Part shown: positions 17,180-26,597 of the stretch, piece by piece
How positions within the stretch are numbered: position 1 is the first letter of the stretch
Layout: each line of letters begins with the position of its first letter
Assembly: GCF_000255455.1 (NCBI RefSeq)
Contig: NZ_JH621261.1
Location: 35,451 to 99,450 of the forward strand
Length of the DNA: 64,000 nucleotides
Source: Aquimarina agarilytica ZC1
GTDB taxonomy: Bacteria > Bacteroidota > Bacteroidia > Flavobacteriales > Flavobacteriaceae
Direction: 5' to 3'
Notes under the pieces: generated by a model
The model's database searches: none
What the model saw: only the letters and a program-made list of their open reading frames with translations
What the model was told of the DNA's origin: nothing
Made by a program: the position numbers and the translations under genes

Positions 17180-17404
17180 TTGGTTTTTATGCTATTCAAA
17201 TTTATTTGGGAGCTAAAATTAAAAGGGAATCTTGTTAAAATCAAGAACTGTACCCGCAACTGTATGCTTAGCCTTAATAGGTGCTTATTACATTCTGAGA
17301 CCACTATTTTTATCCATATTGCGGATTATTCGTAAGATTAATCTTGAAATATAATAAAAATGGGAAGGTAGTAATAAGACGCAAGTCAGGAGACCTGCCA
17401 TATT
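17180..17404 (+). ncRNA. cobalamin riboswitch
   Basis: The leader shows the conserved cobalamin aptamer blocks in order: AAAAGGGAATC (about 17219), ACTGTACCCGCAACTGTA (about 17246), then a variable arm. Near the 3' end come TGGGAAGG (about 17361) and the B12 box GCAAGTCAGGAGACCTGCC (17381-17399). It ends 36 nt before the btuB start, so it probably acts by hiding the translation start or by a short terminator-like fold when adenosylcobalamin binds. It would turn down the outer-membrane uptake genes btuB and btuG when the vitamin is plentiful. Confidence 0.93.
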
Positions 17405-17439
17405 TGTAATATAAATTCTTTCGGGAGTAAAGGAAATTT

Positions 17440-19317
17440 ATGATGAAAATGTATGTAGCCTCTATACTGGGGATGGTTTGTTATTTAAAATCAGTTGCTC
17501 AAAATGATTCCATACAACGTTTGGAAAAGGTTACTGTACATCATAATAAAGATAAAAGGAAACAAGGTCAAGGTCAAAAATTAGTTAGACTTTCTACAGA
17601 ACAGGTGGTTAGAAACCCAACTAACTTTACGGAAACATTACGATATAATAGCCCTATAGCATTTAGAGATTATGGTAATGGTGGAACTAGTTCAGCTCGG
17701 TTTAGAGGAACTTCGGCAACTAACACGGCAGTATTATGGAATGGCTTAAGTATTAATGCAGTAGGTAATGGACAAACAGATTTTAATGCATTATCAGCCA
17801 GTACTACCGATGAAATTATAATTATTAGTGGAGGATCAAGTACTACATTTGGTTCTGGTGCTATAGGAGGAGTTATTCAATTGAATGATGATTTGCATTT
17901 TAAATCACATCAAAATTTTCAACTTTTTTCGAGTTATGGGAGTTTTAATACATCATCCAATTTTTTTAAAGTAAATGTAGGGGGCCATAAATTAGCTTTA
18001 AAAGTTGCTACCACTATTAATAGGTCAGACAATGATTATGAATATATAGACACACGTTTTAAAGATGAAAATGATAATCTGTTAAAAAATGAGAATGCCA
18101 ATTATAGAAACTATGGTATAAATACCAGTTTAGGATATAAATTTTCAAATACAAATAAGCTGTTTTTTTATACAACGGTTTACAGAAGTAGTAGGTTGTT
18201 TTCTGCGGGATTGCCTAATCCTTCATCGGGAAGTGAACGAAATCAAGATTTTTATCAGAGAAATTTATTAAAATGGGATACTAAATTTTTAAATTTTACA
18301 CAATCATTAAAGTTAGGTTATTTAACAGAGGAATATAGATATTATAGTAATAAAGATGCGATAAATTTTGATTTAGGTAAGTCTAAAAAACAGGTCGTAG
18401 ATTATTCATTAATATACCGTTTATCCAACCAATGGGATATAACATATTTTATGCTTTATGAAAACACTATAGGTAATACAGATACCATAAATAGACGCCG
18501 AGAATCTTTAGGTTTAGGGGGGCTTTTAACATTTGCTCCAAATGAGAAAACCATAGGAACATTAGGGTTTAGAAAAGAATATAATTCTGATTTTTTAGTA
18601 CCTGTTTCAGTAACATTAACAGGTGAAAAATCAATTTTCAATAAGTTTAAATTTAAGACAAGCTTATCTACAAACTATAGAGTGCCTACTTTTAATGAAT
18701 TGTTTTGGCCAGTTGTAGGCAATTCAGAACTGACTCCAGAGCGTTCAAAACAGATAGATTTTGGCTTTAATTTTACTAATAAGCTTTTAACCTTATCGGG
18801 GACTTATTTTTTTATAAATATTAAGGATAAGATTATTTGGAGACCCATAGGAACATCTAATTTGTGGAGGCCTAAAAATTTGGATGATGTAATAAATAAA
18901 GGTTTTGAAATTGCGTTGAAATTTAATTTTAAAGTTTTAAAAGCGCATAAATTTTCGATAAATACAAATTATGTATATACACAAGCAGAAAACACAAAAA
19001 CGGGTAAACCACTTATTTTTGTGCCTTTAAATTTAGTCAATTACAATATTGATTATAATTATAAGAGATTTAACCTTTTTGCACAAGGTTTATATCAAAG
19101 TAAGATATATACAACAGAGGATACTATTGATTTTCACTCGTTAGACGTTGTTAATGTTATGAATATGGGGGTAAATATCTTATTGTATCAAAAGAAAAAT
19201 CACAATTTAGTTCTGGGTAGTAAAGTGAATAATATTTTTAATAAAGTATATTATTTTACCAATTTAAGGCCCATGCCTGGAAGAAATTTAAATGTAAATA
19301 TTAATTATAAATTTTGA
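17440..19317 (+). CDS. btuB: TonB-dependent cobalamin receptor (BtuB-like)
   Basis: A 625-residue outer-membrane receptor: signal peptide 1-21 (ending SVAQN), then an N-terminal TonB-interacting region. The plug domain (about 45-155) includes FRDYGNGGTSSARFRGT, LWNGLSINAVGNGQTDFN and GSGAIGGVIQL. A 22-strand barrel follows, ending MPGRNLNVNINYKF with the usual terminal Phe. The length matches BtuB rather than the much longer SusC type. Substrate assignment rests on the cobalamin riboswitch directly upstream. It is followed by, and slightly overlaps, the BtuG-like lipoprotein gene, forming a two-gene uptake operon. Confidence 0.93.
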   Translation: MMKMYVASILGMVCYLKSVAQNDSIQRLEKVTVHHNKDKRKQGQGQKLVRLSTEQVVRNPTNFTETLRYNSPIAFRDYGNGGTSSARFRGTSATNTAVLWNGLSINAVGNGQTDFNALSASTTDEIIIISGGSSTTFGSGAIGGVIQLNDDLHFKSHQNFQLFSSYGSFNTSSNFFKVNVGGHKLALKVATTINRSDNDYEYIDTRFKDENDNLLKNENANYRNYGINTSLGYKFSNTNKLFFYTTVYRSSRLFSAGLPNPSSGSERNQDFYQRNLLKWDTKFLNFTQSLKLGYLTEEYRYYSNKDAINFDLGKSKKQVVDYSLIYRLSNQWDITYFMLYENTIGNTDTINRRRESLGLGGLLTFAPNEKTIGTLGFRKEYNSDFLVPVSVTLTGEKSIFNKFKFKTSLSTNYRVPTFNELFWPVVGNSELTPERSKQIDFGFNFTNKLLTLSGTYFFINIKDKIIWRPIGTSNLWRPKNLDDVINKGFEIALKFNFKVLKAHKFSINTNYVYTQAENTKTGKPLIFVPLNLVNYNIDYNYKRFNLFAQGLYQSKIYTTEDTIDFHSLDVVNVMNMGVNILLYQKKNHNLVLGSKVNNIFNKVYYFTNLRPMPGRNLNVNINYKF

Positions 19318-19322
19318 ATAAA

Positions 19323-20450
19323 ATGAGAGTTATGAAGTCAATTTTTAAAATGCTTTTAATAAGCGTTTTGATAATATCATGTAGCGGCGATGATACTAAT
19401 ATTATAGAGAAGACAAAAGAAATAGAAGTAATTAAAGAAATAGAAGTTACACCAGACACAAAATTTGATGGCGGTTTCTTTGTTAGCGCCGAAGGGAATT
19501 TTGGAATGAAAGATGGATCAATTTCATATGTAACTAATGATTTAAGTACGACGACTAATTTTATCTACAATAAGGTGAATGGAGTTCAATTGGGAGGTCT
19601 AATTCAATCAATAACTTATAACGGTGATAATGCTTATGTTATTTTAAATGATGCGGCTACATTGGTAATAATTGATAGGGTTACTTTTAAAAGAAAAGCT
19701 GTAGTGACTTCGGGGTTAAAAAATCCAAGATATATGGCTGTCATCGGAACTAAAGGTTATATTACTAATTGGGGTGAAGGTGCAGATGAAAATGATGATT
19801 ATGTAGCTATATTGGATTTAACAACAAATAAATTAGAGACTAATACCATTTCTTTAGCAAATGGAGTGGAACAAATTGTATCTAAGGATGATAAATTATT
19901 TGTGTCTCATAAAGGAGCTTTTTCATCAAATAATATCGTATCGGTAATTGATACATCATCAAATAATAGTGTTTCTACAATAACAGTTAAAGATAATCCA
20001 GACGATATGCTATTTACTGAAGATGGTAGTTTAGTAGTATTGTCTGAGGGTAGGGGGACTGCTTTTGGAGGAGCTCCTTTTTTCGAAGTATTAGAGCGTA
20101 CTACTTCAGCGATTTCATTTATTGATACAGATACCAATGAAATAAAAAAACAATGGGTTTTTGACGAGAATAAAGGCTCGGCATTATTGGCCTATACAAA
20201 AGGGAATCTATATTATGTATTAGGAACTGACGTAATCGAAATAGATGCGGAGGCTACAGATCTATCCGCTTCAAAAGAAGGTATAGCCGTAGGAAATGTT
20301 TATGGGATGAATGCTAAAGAAGATAAGTTGTATACAGTTAGCGCAGCTTTTACGATATTTAGTGAGCTTAAAATATTTGATATTCCTTCAAAATCTGCAA
20401 TTTTTTCAAGTTCTGTAGGATTAGGAGCATCAAAAATCTACTTTGAATAG
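19323..20450 (+). CDS. btuG: BtuG-like surface lipoprotein, beta-propeller (DUF5074/YncE type)
   Basis: A lipoprotein of about 375 residues with lipobox LIISC followed by SGDD. The mature protein has YVTN/YncE-like propeller repeats (LGGLIQSITYNGDNAYVIL, VAILDLTTNKLETNTI, VSVIDTSSNNSVSTITVK, FIDTDTNEIKKQWVF). In Bacteroides, BtuG is a surface propeller lipoprotein that binds B12 very tightly and caps BtuB. Gene order (riboswitch-btuB-this gene) and fold agree with that role. The ATG at 19323 follows the btuB stop; TTG at 19314 would overlap btuB. Identity with Bacteroides BtuG was not measured. Confidence 0.78.
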   Translation: MRVMKSIFKMLLISVLIISCSGDDTNIIEKTKEIEVIKEIEVTPDTKFDGGFFVSAEGNFGMKDGSISYVTNDLSTTTNFIYNKVNGVQLGGLIQSITYNGDNAYVILNDAATLVIIDRVTFKRKAVVTSGLKNPRYMAVIGTKGYITNWGEGADENDDYVAILDLTTNKLETNTISLANGVEQIVSKDDKLFVSHKGAFSSNNIVSVIDTSSNNSVSTITVKDNPDDMLFTEDGSLVVLSEGRGTAFGGAPFFEVLERTTSAISFIDTDTNEIKKQWVFDENKGSALLAYTKGNLYYVLGTDVIEIDAEATDLSASKEGIAVGNVYGMNAKEDKLYTVSAAFTIFSELKIFDIPSKSAIFSSSVGLGASKIYFE

Positions 20451-20487
20451 TCTTTTTTCTATTTTTAATCAAGGAATATTTTGGGGC

Positions 20488-20517
20488 GTTATTTGATTAT
20501 TAAAATGATCAAATAAC
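20488..20517 (+). terminator. hairpin after btuG
   Basis: GTTATTTGAT / ATCAAATAAC with a 10-nt loop, followed 4 nt later by a second, stronger hairpin. Possibly the first part of a tandem terminator. Confidence 0.4.
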
Positions 20518-20520
20518 ATG

Positions 20521-20557
20521 AACTGTCTAAACAATAGTGTTTGTTTAGGCAGTTTTT
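20521..20557 (+). terminator. terminator of the btuB-btuG operon
   Basis: Stem AACTGTCTAAACAA / TTGTTTAGGCAGTT (one G-T pair) followed by TTTTT. It lies 70 nt after the btuG stop and 66 nt before the CLC gene. Confidence 0.75.
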
Positions 20558-20622
20558 GGTTTATATAGTTTTGAATTTAAATAAAAGGAAACAATTATAT
20601 TTGTGCCCATACAAAATGAACT

Positions 20623-21918
20623 ATGCTATTAAACACTATTAAAGGATTACAATACCCAGCTATTTTAGCGTATTTATTAAAATGGTTGCTTATCGCATTA
20701 ATTGTGGGTGTTGCTGTTGGTGGCGCTTCAGCGTTTTTTTTAATTAGTTTAGACTGGTGCACTACTTATAGAGAAGCGCATACTCAACTAATATGGTTAT
20801 TACCAGTAGCAGGTTTTTTAATTGGTGCTTCCTATTATTATTGGGGGAAAAGTGTGGTTCGCGGAAATAATCAGTTATTGGATGAATACCATAAACCAGA
20901 TAAAATGATTCCTTTTAAAATGGCTCCTTTGGTATTATTTGGAACTTTAGGAACACATTTGTTTGGTGGGTCTGCTGGGCGTGAAGGAACAGCAGTACAA
21001 ATGGGAGGCGCTATAGCAGATCAATTATCAAGATTTATATCCATTAATTCATTAGATCGAAAAATCTTATTAATCATGGGGATTAGTGCAGGATTTGCTG
21101 CTGTTTTTGGGACCCCATTAGCCGGTGCTATTTTTGCTTTGGAAGTATTGTTAATTGGTCGTGTTCGCTTTGAAAGTTTAGTGCCTAGTATTTTAGTAGC
21201 GATTATTGCCGATCAAGCTTGTCGTTATTTTGGAGGTACACATACCGAATATTTGGTAAATAATATTCCTAATATGTCCTTACTAAACATTACGTTGTCC
21301 TGTGTTGCAGGTATATGCTTTGGTATAATAGCGCGTCTATTTTCAAAAGGGACACATTTTTGGAGTAGCCAGTTTAAAAAGTTCAATTATCCGCCTTTAC
21401 GCCCAGTTATTGGAGGAATTGTTATTGCTATAGTGGTTTTTTTGATGGGAACTACCAGGTATATAGGTTTGGGTGTTCCAGTAATTGTGGAATCTTTTAC
21501 AGAAGCTATTCCACCTTATGACTTTTTGTTAAAACTACTATTTACCACATTTACATTGGGAGCAGGATTTAAAGGAGGGGAGGTAACTCCATTATTTTTT
21601 GTTGGAGGAGCTTTGGGGAATGCTTTAGTTTGGTTTTTACCTTTACCCATGGATTTATTGGCGGCTATGGGTTTTGTGGCTGTTTTTGCAGGAGCGACTA
21701 ATACTCCTATTGCGTGTACCTTAATGGGAATTGAATTATTTGGTATGGAAACAGGTCAATATGTGGCTGTAGCATGTTTTGTAGCTTATCTTTTTTCGGG
21801 ACATAGTGGTATTTATAGTTCTCAAATTATCGGAAGTTCAAAACATCCAATTTTTGACTTAGAAAAAGGAAAGCTACTTTCCGAGGTGGTTTTGTTCAGA
21901 AAGCAGCCTAAAAAATAA
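20623..21918 (+). CDS. CLC-family anion/proton antiporter, fluoride (CLC-F) type
   Basis: A 431-residue CLC transporter. The gating Glu is E121 in GREGT, and GTPLAGAIFALE follows. Where chloride CLCs have GSGIP this protein has RGNNQLL (80-86), and instead of GxFxP it has GGEVTPLFFVGG (E320, V321, T322). These changes are the hallmarks of the CLC-F subgroup, which expels fluoride in exchange for protons. No CBS domains. No fluoride (crcB) riboswitch was seen in the 66-nt upstream gap. Fluoride specificity is inferred from these residues; a chloride or other anion role is not excluded. Confidence 0.82.
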   Translation: MLLNTIKGLQYPAILAYLLKWLLIALIVGVAVGGASAFFLISLDWCTTYREAHTQLIWLLPVAGFLIGASYYYWGKSVVRGNNQLLDEYHKPDKMIPFKMAPLVLFGTLGTHLFGGSAGREGTAVQMGGAIADQLSRFISINSLDRKILLIMGISAGFAAVFGTPLAGAIFALEVLLIGRVRFESLVPSILVAIIADQACRYFGGTHTEYLVNNIPNMSLLNITLSCVAGICFGIIARLFSKGTHFWSSQFKKFNYPPLRPVIGGIVIAIVVFLMGTTRYIGLGVPVIVESFTEAIPPYDFLLKLLFTTFTLGAGFKGGEVTPLFFVGGALGNALVWFLPLPMDLLAAMGFVAVFAGATNTPIACTLMGIELFGMETGQYVAVACFVAYLFSGHSGIYSSQIIGSSKHPIFDLEKGKLLSEVVLFRKQPKK

Positions 21919-21945
21919 TTTTTTTGGAGTAGTGGTTTTAAAGTT

Positions 21946-24378
21946 TTAGAAGCTTACTTCATTGACTTTATTAAACTCTTTAGAAGTTACTTTTAATATA
22001 GCTTTTTTACTAGTATCTAGTTTTTCTAAAATTACGACACATTTTCCATGGTAAGCTTTTCTGTAATTGGCAACAAAAGGTTCGTGGCTTTTATTATTAC
22101 CATTGCCAACTCCAATGATTTTTGCGTTTTGGGTTTCGAAATTGAGTAAGCTTTGAGCGGTTGGAACAAAATGATTGTTCTTATCTTTTAGTATTACTTC
22201 TACGTAAGTGATATCATTAGAATCCGTAACATTTAAATCAAGGTTAGTTGGCTTTAATGCAGTATGAATGATTTCGGTTTTACTAATTTTTCCATTAGTG
22301 TAGGCTATAGCTTTTAATTCTCCGGGTTGGTATGTGGTTTCCCAAGCTAATAATTCACTTGAATTCATGTTATTTTTCTTTTTTCCTAAAGAAGTACCAT
22401 TAACAAATAATTCCACCTCCGAAGCATTAGAAAAAGCGTTAACAGTTATTTTTTCACCTTCATGACCTTTCCAATTCCAATGAGGAAATATATGAAGCAT
22501 AGGTTTAGCGTTCCATTGAGATTGGTAATAATAAAAACCATCCTTAGGGAAACCGGCTAAATCAATAACTCCAAAAGTTGAAGACCTTGCAGGCCAAGGA
22601 TAGGGAATGGTTTCTCCTAAATAATCCCAACCAGTCCATATGAATTCGCCCATAATATAGGGGCGTTCTTTAACGGCTAACCAAGCTTTCATTCCTATAC
22701 TATAATAGCCTCTGTTTTTTAAAAATTTGTGTGTGTCTTTGTGTTCAATGGGTAAATTAGCTTGTAGGGCTTGCGGTCTATTTAAAAAAGGGTAGTACTC
22801 CCCTCGATTAGCAATCATTTGTGCTGAAGTATGTTCGGTAACTATCATTTTACGATTAGGGTAATTTTTATGTTCCAAATCATAATCTTCGGGATCTGCA
22901 TAATTGTAGCCCGGGACGTCCATTTCGCTTACAGTTTCATTAATAGGCCAGGCATCCCAACCATAGCCATTTACTCCACAAGTTACTGGGCGATTATCAT
23001 ATTTGTGTACCACGTTTACCAGACGTTTGGCAATTTCAATACCGGATTCGTCTTTCATTTGGTCAATTTCATTTCCAACACTCCACATAAAAATACTTGG
23101 ATGGTTACGATCCCTAAGTACAAAATCGCTTAAATCTTTATCACTCCATTTTTTAAATAGATGTGCATAAAAAGTAACAGGAATACGAATTTTTTCACCA
23201 TTTTTTCTAAAAGTAGCAGGTTCTTTAACTACTTCCCATTCATCAAAAGCTTCGTTCATTACTAGCATTCCCATTTTGTCACAGGCATCTAAAAATTCTG
23301 GAGCAAATGGGTTATGAGCTGTACGAACTGCATTTGTGCCCATTTCTTTTAAAATTCGTAATTGACGCTCATAGGTGGTTTTTTTGGTAGCAGCTCCCAA
23401 TGGACCACCACCATGGTGTAGGCAAACTCCTTTTATTTTTAATGGTTTACCGTTTAAAATAAATCCTTTTTCCGAAGAATATTCCATATTTCGGATTCCA
23501 GTACTTATTTTTTTACTATCAATAATCGTATTATTTATAAGTAAAGAAACCTGAGTAGTATAGAGGTGAGGGGTGTCAATATTCCACAATTTGGGGTTTT
23601 GAACATTTAAGAGTAGTTCTTCTTTAAGTTGAGAGTTACTAATTAGTGAAATATCCTTTGTTTTTGTAGCAATGACTTCGTTTTTAGCATTCAAAAGTTC
23701 CACTTTATAAGTTGCATCTATTCCTTTTTTGGAGGTATTTTTAACAGTAGTTTGTACTAAAACATTAGCACTCTTTTCTGTTACTTTAGGAGTAGTTACT
23801 TGTACTCCCCATGTTGGAATGTAGGTTTCGTTTTTTACAATTAAATGCACATTTCGGTAAATTCCATTACCAGAATACCAACGAGAACCAGGTTGTTCGC
23901 TATTATCAAGTTTAACCGTTATTATATTTTCATTATTAAAGTTGATAAATGGTGTTAACTCATATTCAAAAGGAATATAACCAAAGGGACGTTTGCCTAA
24001 ATGATTTCCGTTAATCCATACCTCGGCATTTCGGTAAGCCCCTTCGAAGTGTATAAAAACCTTTTGATCTTTTTTAACTTGCGAAAGGTCAATTTTTTTT
24101 CGGTAATAAGCGATACCAGTAGGTAGCCAAGCACCTCGAGAAAATGAAGGATTGTCTTTTGAAAAAGCACCAGAAATACTCCAGTCATGGGGTAAATTTA
24201 CGGTTTGCCACTCAGCATCGTCATATTCGTTTTTTTGAGCATCTGGAATATCGGCTTGGATGAATTTCCAGTGATTATTTATTATTTTATCAAAACTTTT
24301 TGCGTTTTTTATTTTCTGCCCACAGGCAAAACAAAAAAAACTTAAAAGTATGGGAAGTATGCTGTTTTTTAAGTTCAT
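21946..24378 (-). CDS. GH2-family beta-galactosidase-like lipoprotein
   Basis: An 810-residue glycoside hydrolase with signal plus lipobox (FFCFAC, Cys19), so it is membrane anchored. The N-terminal jelly-roll (about 30-190) has FEGAYRNAEVWINGNHLG. An Ig-like domain follows, then the TIM barrel with GVCLHHGGGPLG, acid/base E437 (WSVGNE) and probable nucleophile E515 (MIVTEHTS), plus GEFIWTGWDYLGE. The C-terminal region is DUF4982-like with a further Ig-like domain (VTDSNDITYVEVILKD). Gene order with the sulfatase upstream (45-nt gap, same strand) suggests a pair acting on a sulfated galactan oligosaccharide. Sugar specificity is inferred. Confidence 0.87.
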   Translation of the reverse strand: MNLKNSILPILLSFFCFACGQKIKNAKSFDKIINNHWKFIQADIPDAQKNEYDDAEWQTVNLPHDWSISGAFSKDNPSFSRGAWLPTGIAYYRKKIDLSQVKKDQKVFIHFEGAYRNAEVWINGNHLGKRPFGYIPFEYELTPFINFNNENIITVKLDNSEQPGSRWYSGNGIYRNVHLIVKNETYIPTWGVQVTTPKVTEKSANVLVQTTVKNTSKKGIDATYKVELLNAKNEVIATKTKDISLISNSQLKEELLLNVQNPKLWNIDTPHLYTTQVSLLINNTIIDSKKISTGIRNMEYSSEKGFILNGKPLKIKGVCLHHGGGPLGAATKKTTYERQLRILKEMGTNAVRTAHNPFAPEFLDACDKMGMLVMNEAFDEWEVVKEPATFRKNGEKIRIPVTFYAHLFKKWSDKDLSDFVLRDRNHPSIFMWSVGNEIDQMKDESGIEIAKRLVNVVHKYDNRPVTCGVNGYGWDAWPINETVSEMDVPGYNYADPEDYDLEHKNYPNRKMIVTEHTSAQMIANRGEYYPFLNRPQALQANLPIEHKDTHKFLKNRGYYSIGMKAWLAVKERPYIMGEFIWTGWDYLGETIPYPWPARSSTFGVIDLAGFPKDGFYYYQSQWNAKPMLHIFPHWNWKGHEGEKITVNAFSNASEVELFVNGTSLGKKKNNMNSSELLAWETTYQPGELKAIAYTNGKISKTEIIHTALKPTNLDLNVTDSNDITYVEVILKDKNNHFVPTAQSLLNFETQNAKIIGVGNGNNKSHEPFVANYRKAYHGKCVVILEKLDTSKKAILKVTSKEFNKVNEVSF

Positions 24379-24422
24379 AATGAATTGGATACTAAGTTAA
24401 CATTGCTTTGTTATGACTATAA

Positions 24423-25943
24423 TTATTGTTGGTAATAATTTAATTGCTTAATGTTTAGTGTATCATTCATTTGTAACTGTAATTCTTTTAAATCCTTAAA
24501 TAAGGAAATAATTTTATTACTATAGTTCGTATTTAACGATAAGTTGTTCATTTCTTCGGGGTCATTATTCAAGTCAAAAAGTTTTATTTTTTTTGCTATA
24601 GGATAAACCAATAACTTAAATCCATCTTTTCGGATCATACGTTGAACATTAAGGTAAGCCCCGTAAATACTTTTGTAATTGCTTTGTTGTTGATTTCCTA
24701 AAGCTAATTTTTTGAAGCTGTTAAAAAATAAGTATTCAGGTTTTTGAATACCCGCTATTTCCAAACTTGTAGCCATAACATCCTGTAGGTATACATCAGC
24801 ATTAACCTTTTTATGTTTAGGAATATCGGGTCCCATAATAATTAATGGAGGACGTAAACTATGGTCATATAAATTTTGTTTCCCTAATAAACCATGTCTT
24901 CCCATAGCTAAGCCATGATCTGCCGTAAAAATGATATACGTGTTTTTGTCTTTTCCCGATGCTTTGAGCGCTTCTAAAATTTTACCAATTTGGGCATCTA
25001 AATGCGTAATACTTGCATAATATTCTTTGATATGAACTTTGGTAGCATATTCTGTTCTAGGAAAAGGGGCAAGGGCTTCATCACGTAAATGATCTCCATT
25101 GGCTATTTGGTGTCTATCCGGATATTCTGGCAACCAGCTTTTTGGTAAACTAATGCGATCCAAATCATACATGTCCTGATATTTTTTTGGTGCCTGTCGT
25201 GGATCATGTGGCGCATTAAAGGCTAAATACATGAAAAAGGGATCTTCCTTTTTTGATGCCATATCTAAAAATGTAGTAGCATCCTGAGTAAGGACTTCGC
25301 TCCAATGTTTTCCTCCTTGCCAAAAACCTCCAAAAGAAGTGTTTGTAGGTGTCCAAGTAGTATCAAGTTTACTTAAGGGCCTGTTGTAACCAACGGGCAT
25401 AATCGTAGCACTTTTGGCATTAGGAATTTTAGAGATTGAATCAAATTTAGCAATCATTTGAGAGTGATTCCATGCATCTTTTGGCATTCCTGGTCGTTCA
25501 TGTACTACTTTTTGAAATACTTTTGAAGCTGGAGCATCCACATGCCATTTTCCTGTCATGTACGTGTTATAGCCAGCAGTTTGCATTAATTTACCCCAAG
25601 TTTTATTTATGGAATCTCCTTTTTTCCAGTGTTGTCTAAATTTGTTGGCATGCCAAACTGATCTGCCAGAAATCATCATAGCTCTTGATGCGGCACAAAC
25701 GGCTCCACTCCAGGACCCCATATTATAAGCATGGGTAAAAGTGGTACCATTAGTAACAAGTTTGTCTAGATTAGGCGTGATAATTTCATTATTCCCTAAA
25801 GCATTAATGGAGGAATACGTCTGATCATCGGTAAAAATGAAAAGTATGTTTGGTTTAGTGTTATTTTTGACTACTTCCTTTTTGTTGTTGCAACTAGTTA
25901 GAAAGAGCGGTAGTATAAAAAGGAGTTTTATAAAATGGTTCAT
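24423..25943 (-). CDS. type I sulfatase lipoprotein
   Basis: A 506-residue S1-family sulfatase with lipobox LTSC (Cys18). The formylglycine motif is C83-A-A-S-R, the metal-binding N-terminal acids are in FTDDQ (D39, D40), and TGKWHVDAPAS and AFNAPHDPRQAP are active-site segments. The Cys-type motif requires a formylglycine-generating maturase, which is not in the window. It is the first gene of a two-gene unit with the GH2 enzyme 45 nt downstream. Its substrate is probably a sulfated algal polysaccharide, but the S1 subfamily was not determined. Confined to periplasm or surface by the lipid anchor. Confidence 0.9.
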   Translation of the reverse strand: MNHFIKLLFILPLFLTSCNNKKEVVKNNTKPNILFIFTDDQTYSSINALGNNEIITPNLDKLVTNGTTFTHAYNMGSWSGAVCAASRAMMISGRSVWHANKFRQHWKKGDSINKTWGKLMQTAGYNTYMTGKWHVDAPASKVFQKVVHERPGMPKDAWNHSQMIAKFDSISKIPNAKSATIMPVGYNRPLSKLDTTWTPTNTSFGGFWQGGKHWSEVLTQDATTFLDMASKKEDPFFMYLAFNAPHDPRQAPKKYQDMYDLDRISLPKSWLPEYPDRHQIANGDHLRDEALAPFPRTEYATKVHIKEYYASITHLDAQIGKILEALKASGKDKNTYIIFTADHGLAMGRHGLLGKQNLYDHSLRPPLIIMGPDIPKHKKVNADVYLQDVMATSLEIAGIQKPEYLFFNSFKKLALGNQQQSNYKSIYGAYLNVQRMIRKDGFKLLVYPIAKKIKLFDLNNDPEEMNNLSLNTNYSNKIISLFKDLKELQLQMNDTLNIKQLNYYQQ

Positions 25944-26071
25944 TATAAATTAGAATATTTGGATGCTTTTATTTTTAAGTGAAATATACTATCAAATAGT
26001 ACTAAATAAAAACAACAAATGACTTATAAATCAGTACAAATGATTTATCTGAACTTGTTTAAGAACCATAA

Positions 26072-26112
26072 AAAAATAAAGGTTCGATGCATAAATTACA
26101 TCGAACCTTTTC
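26072..26112 (-). terminator. terminator after the cupredoxin gene
   Basis: AAAGGTTCGATG / CATCGAACCTTT around a 9-nt loop. On the minus strand it is followed by ATTTTTTT, and it lies just past the stop of the cupredoxin-like gene. Confidence 0.75.
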
Positions 26113-26135
26113 TGAGCTTAATTAGCTGTTATTAA

Positions 26136-26504
26136 TTACTCAACAATAATTGTATACTGTGGAGTTGGGTTTAATGGGCAAAAGTAAGTATACTTTCCTT
26201 TTTTCAATTCAACTTGTTTTGAAGATTGAGTTTCACCTTCTTTTACAGTTTTTTGAACGTAAGCATTTTTAATGTGGTTTTCTGCATTTGATGCATCTTT
26301 ACCAGCTTCGATTAAAACAAATCCAACTTCATGATCAACACCTTTGTTTACAATGTCAAATACATAAGTACCTTCAGATAATTTTAATTCTTTAACAGTA
26401 AAGTCTCCTTTAGTTTGTTCTAGTGTAACTGTTTTAACGTCTTGTGCAAATGCAGCTAATGTGAAAGCGAAAAATAATGTTACTAAACTGATTAATTTTT
26501 TCAT
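26136..26504 (-). CDS. secreted cupredoxin-like protein
   Basis: A 122-residue protein with signal peptide 1-20 (AAFAQ) and a cupredoxin-like beta sandwich: FDIVNKGVDHEVGFVLIEAG holds the first candidate ligand His, and KYTYFCPLNPTPQYTIIVE holds the Cys. In classical type-1 copper sites this Cys is followed by a His and a Met; here the loop CPLNPTPQY has neither. Copper binding is therefore doubtful or unusual. It lies on the same strand directly after the AraC-type regulator gene (93-nt gap) and near cydAB. Confidence 0.75.
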   Translation of the reverse strand: MKKLISLVTLFFAFTLAAFAQDVKTVTLEQTKGDFTVKELKLSEGTYVFDIVNKGVDHEVGFVLIEAGKDASNAENHIKNAYVQKTVKEGETQSSKQVELKKGKYTYFCPLNPTPQYTIIVE

Positions 26505-26597
26505 GTTTTTAAATTTTGAATAATTTTAGATTAATTTTACACTACAAAAGTCGATAGTTTATCTGTATACTTTCGGTGTGTTTTTCCTGTAAACATG

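Noticed and set aside
20558..20622. Fluoride (crcB) riboswitch before the CLC gene
   Set aside because: The gap is only 66 nt, AT-rich, and lacks the aptamer blocks.
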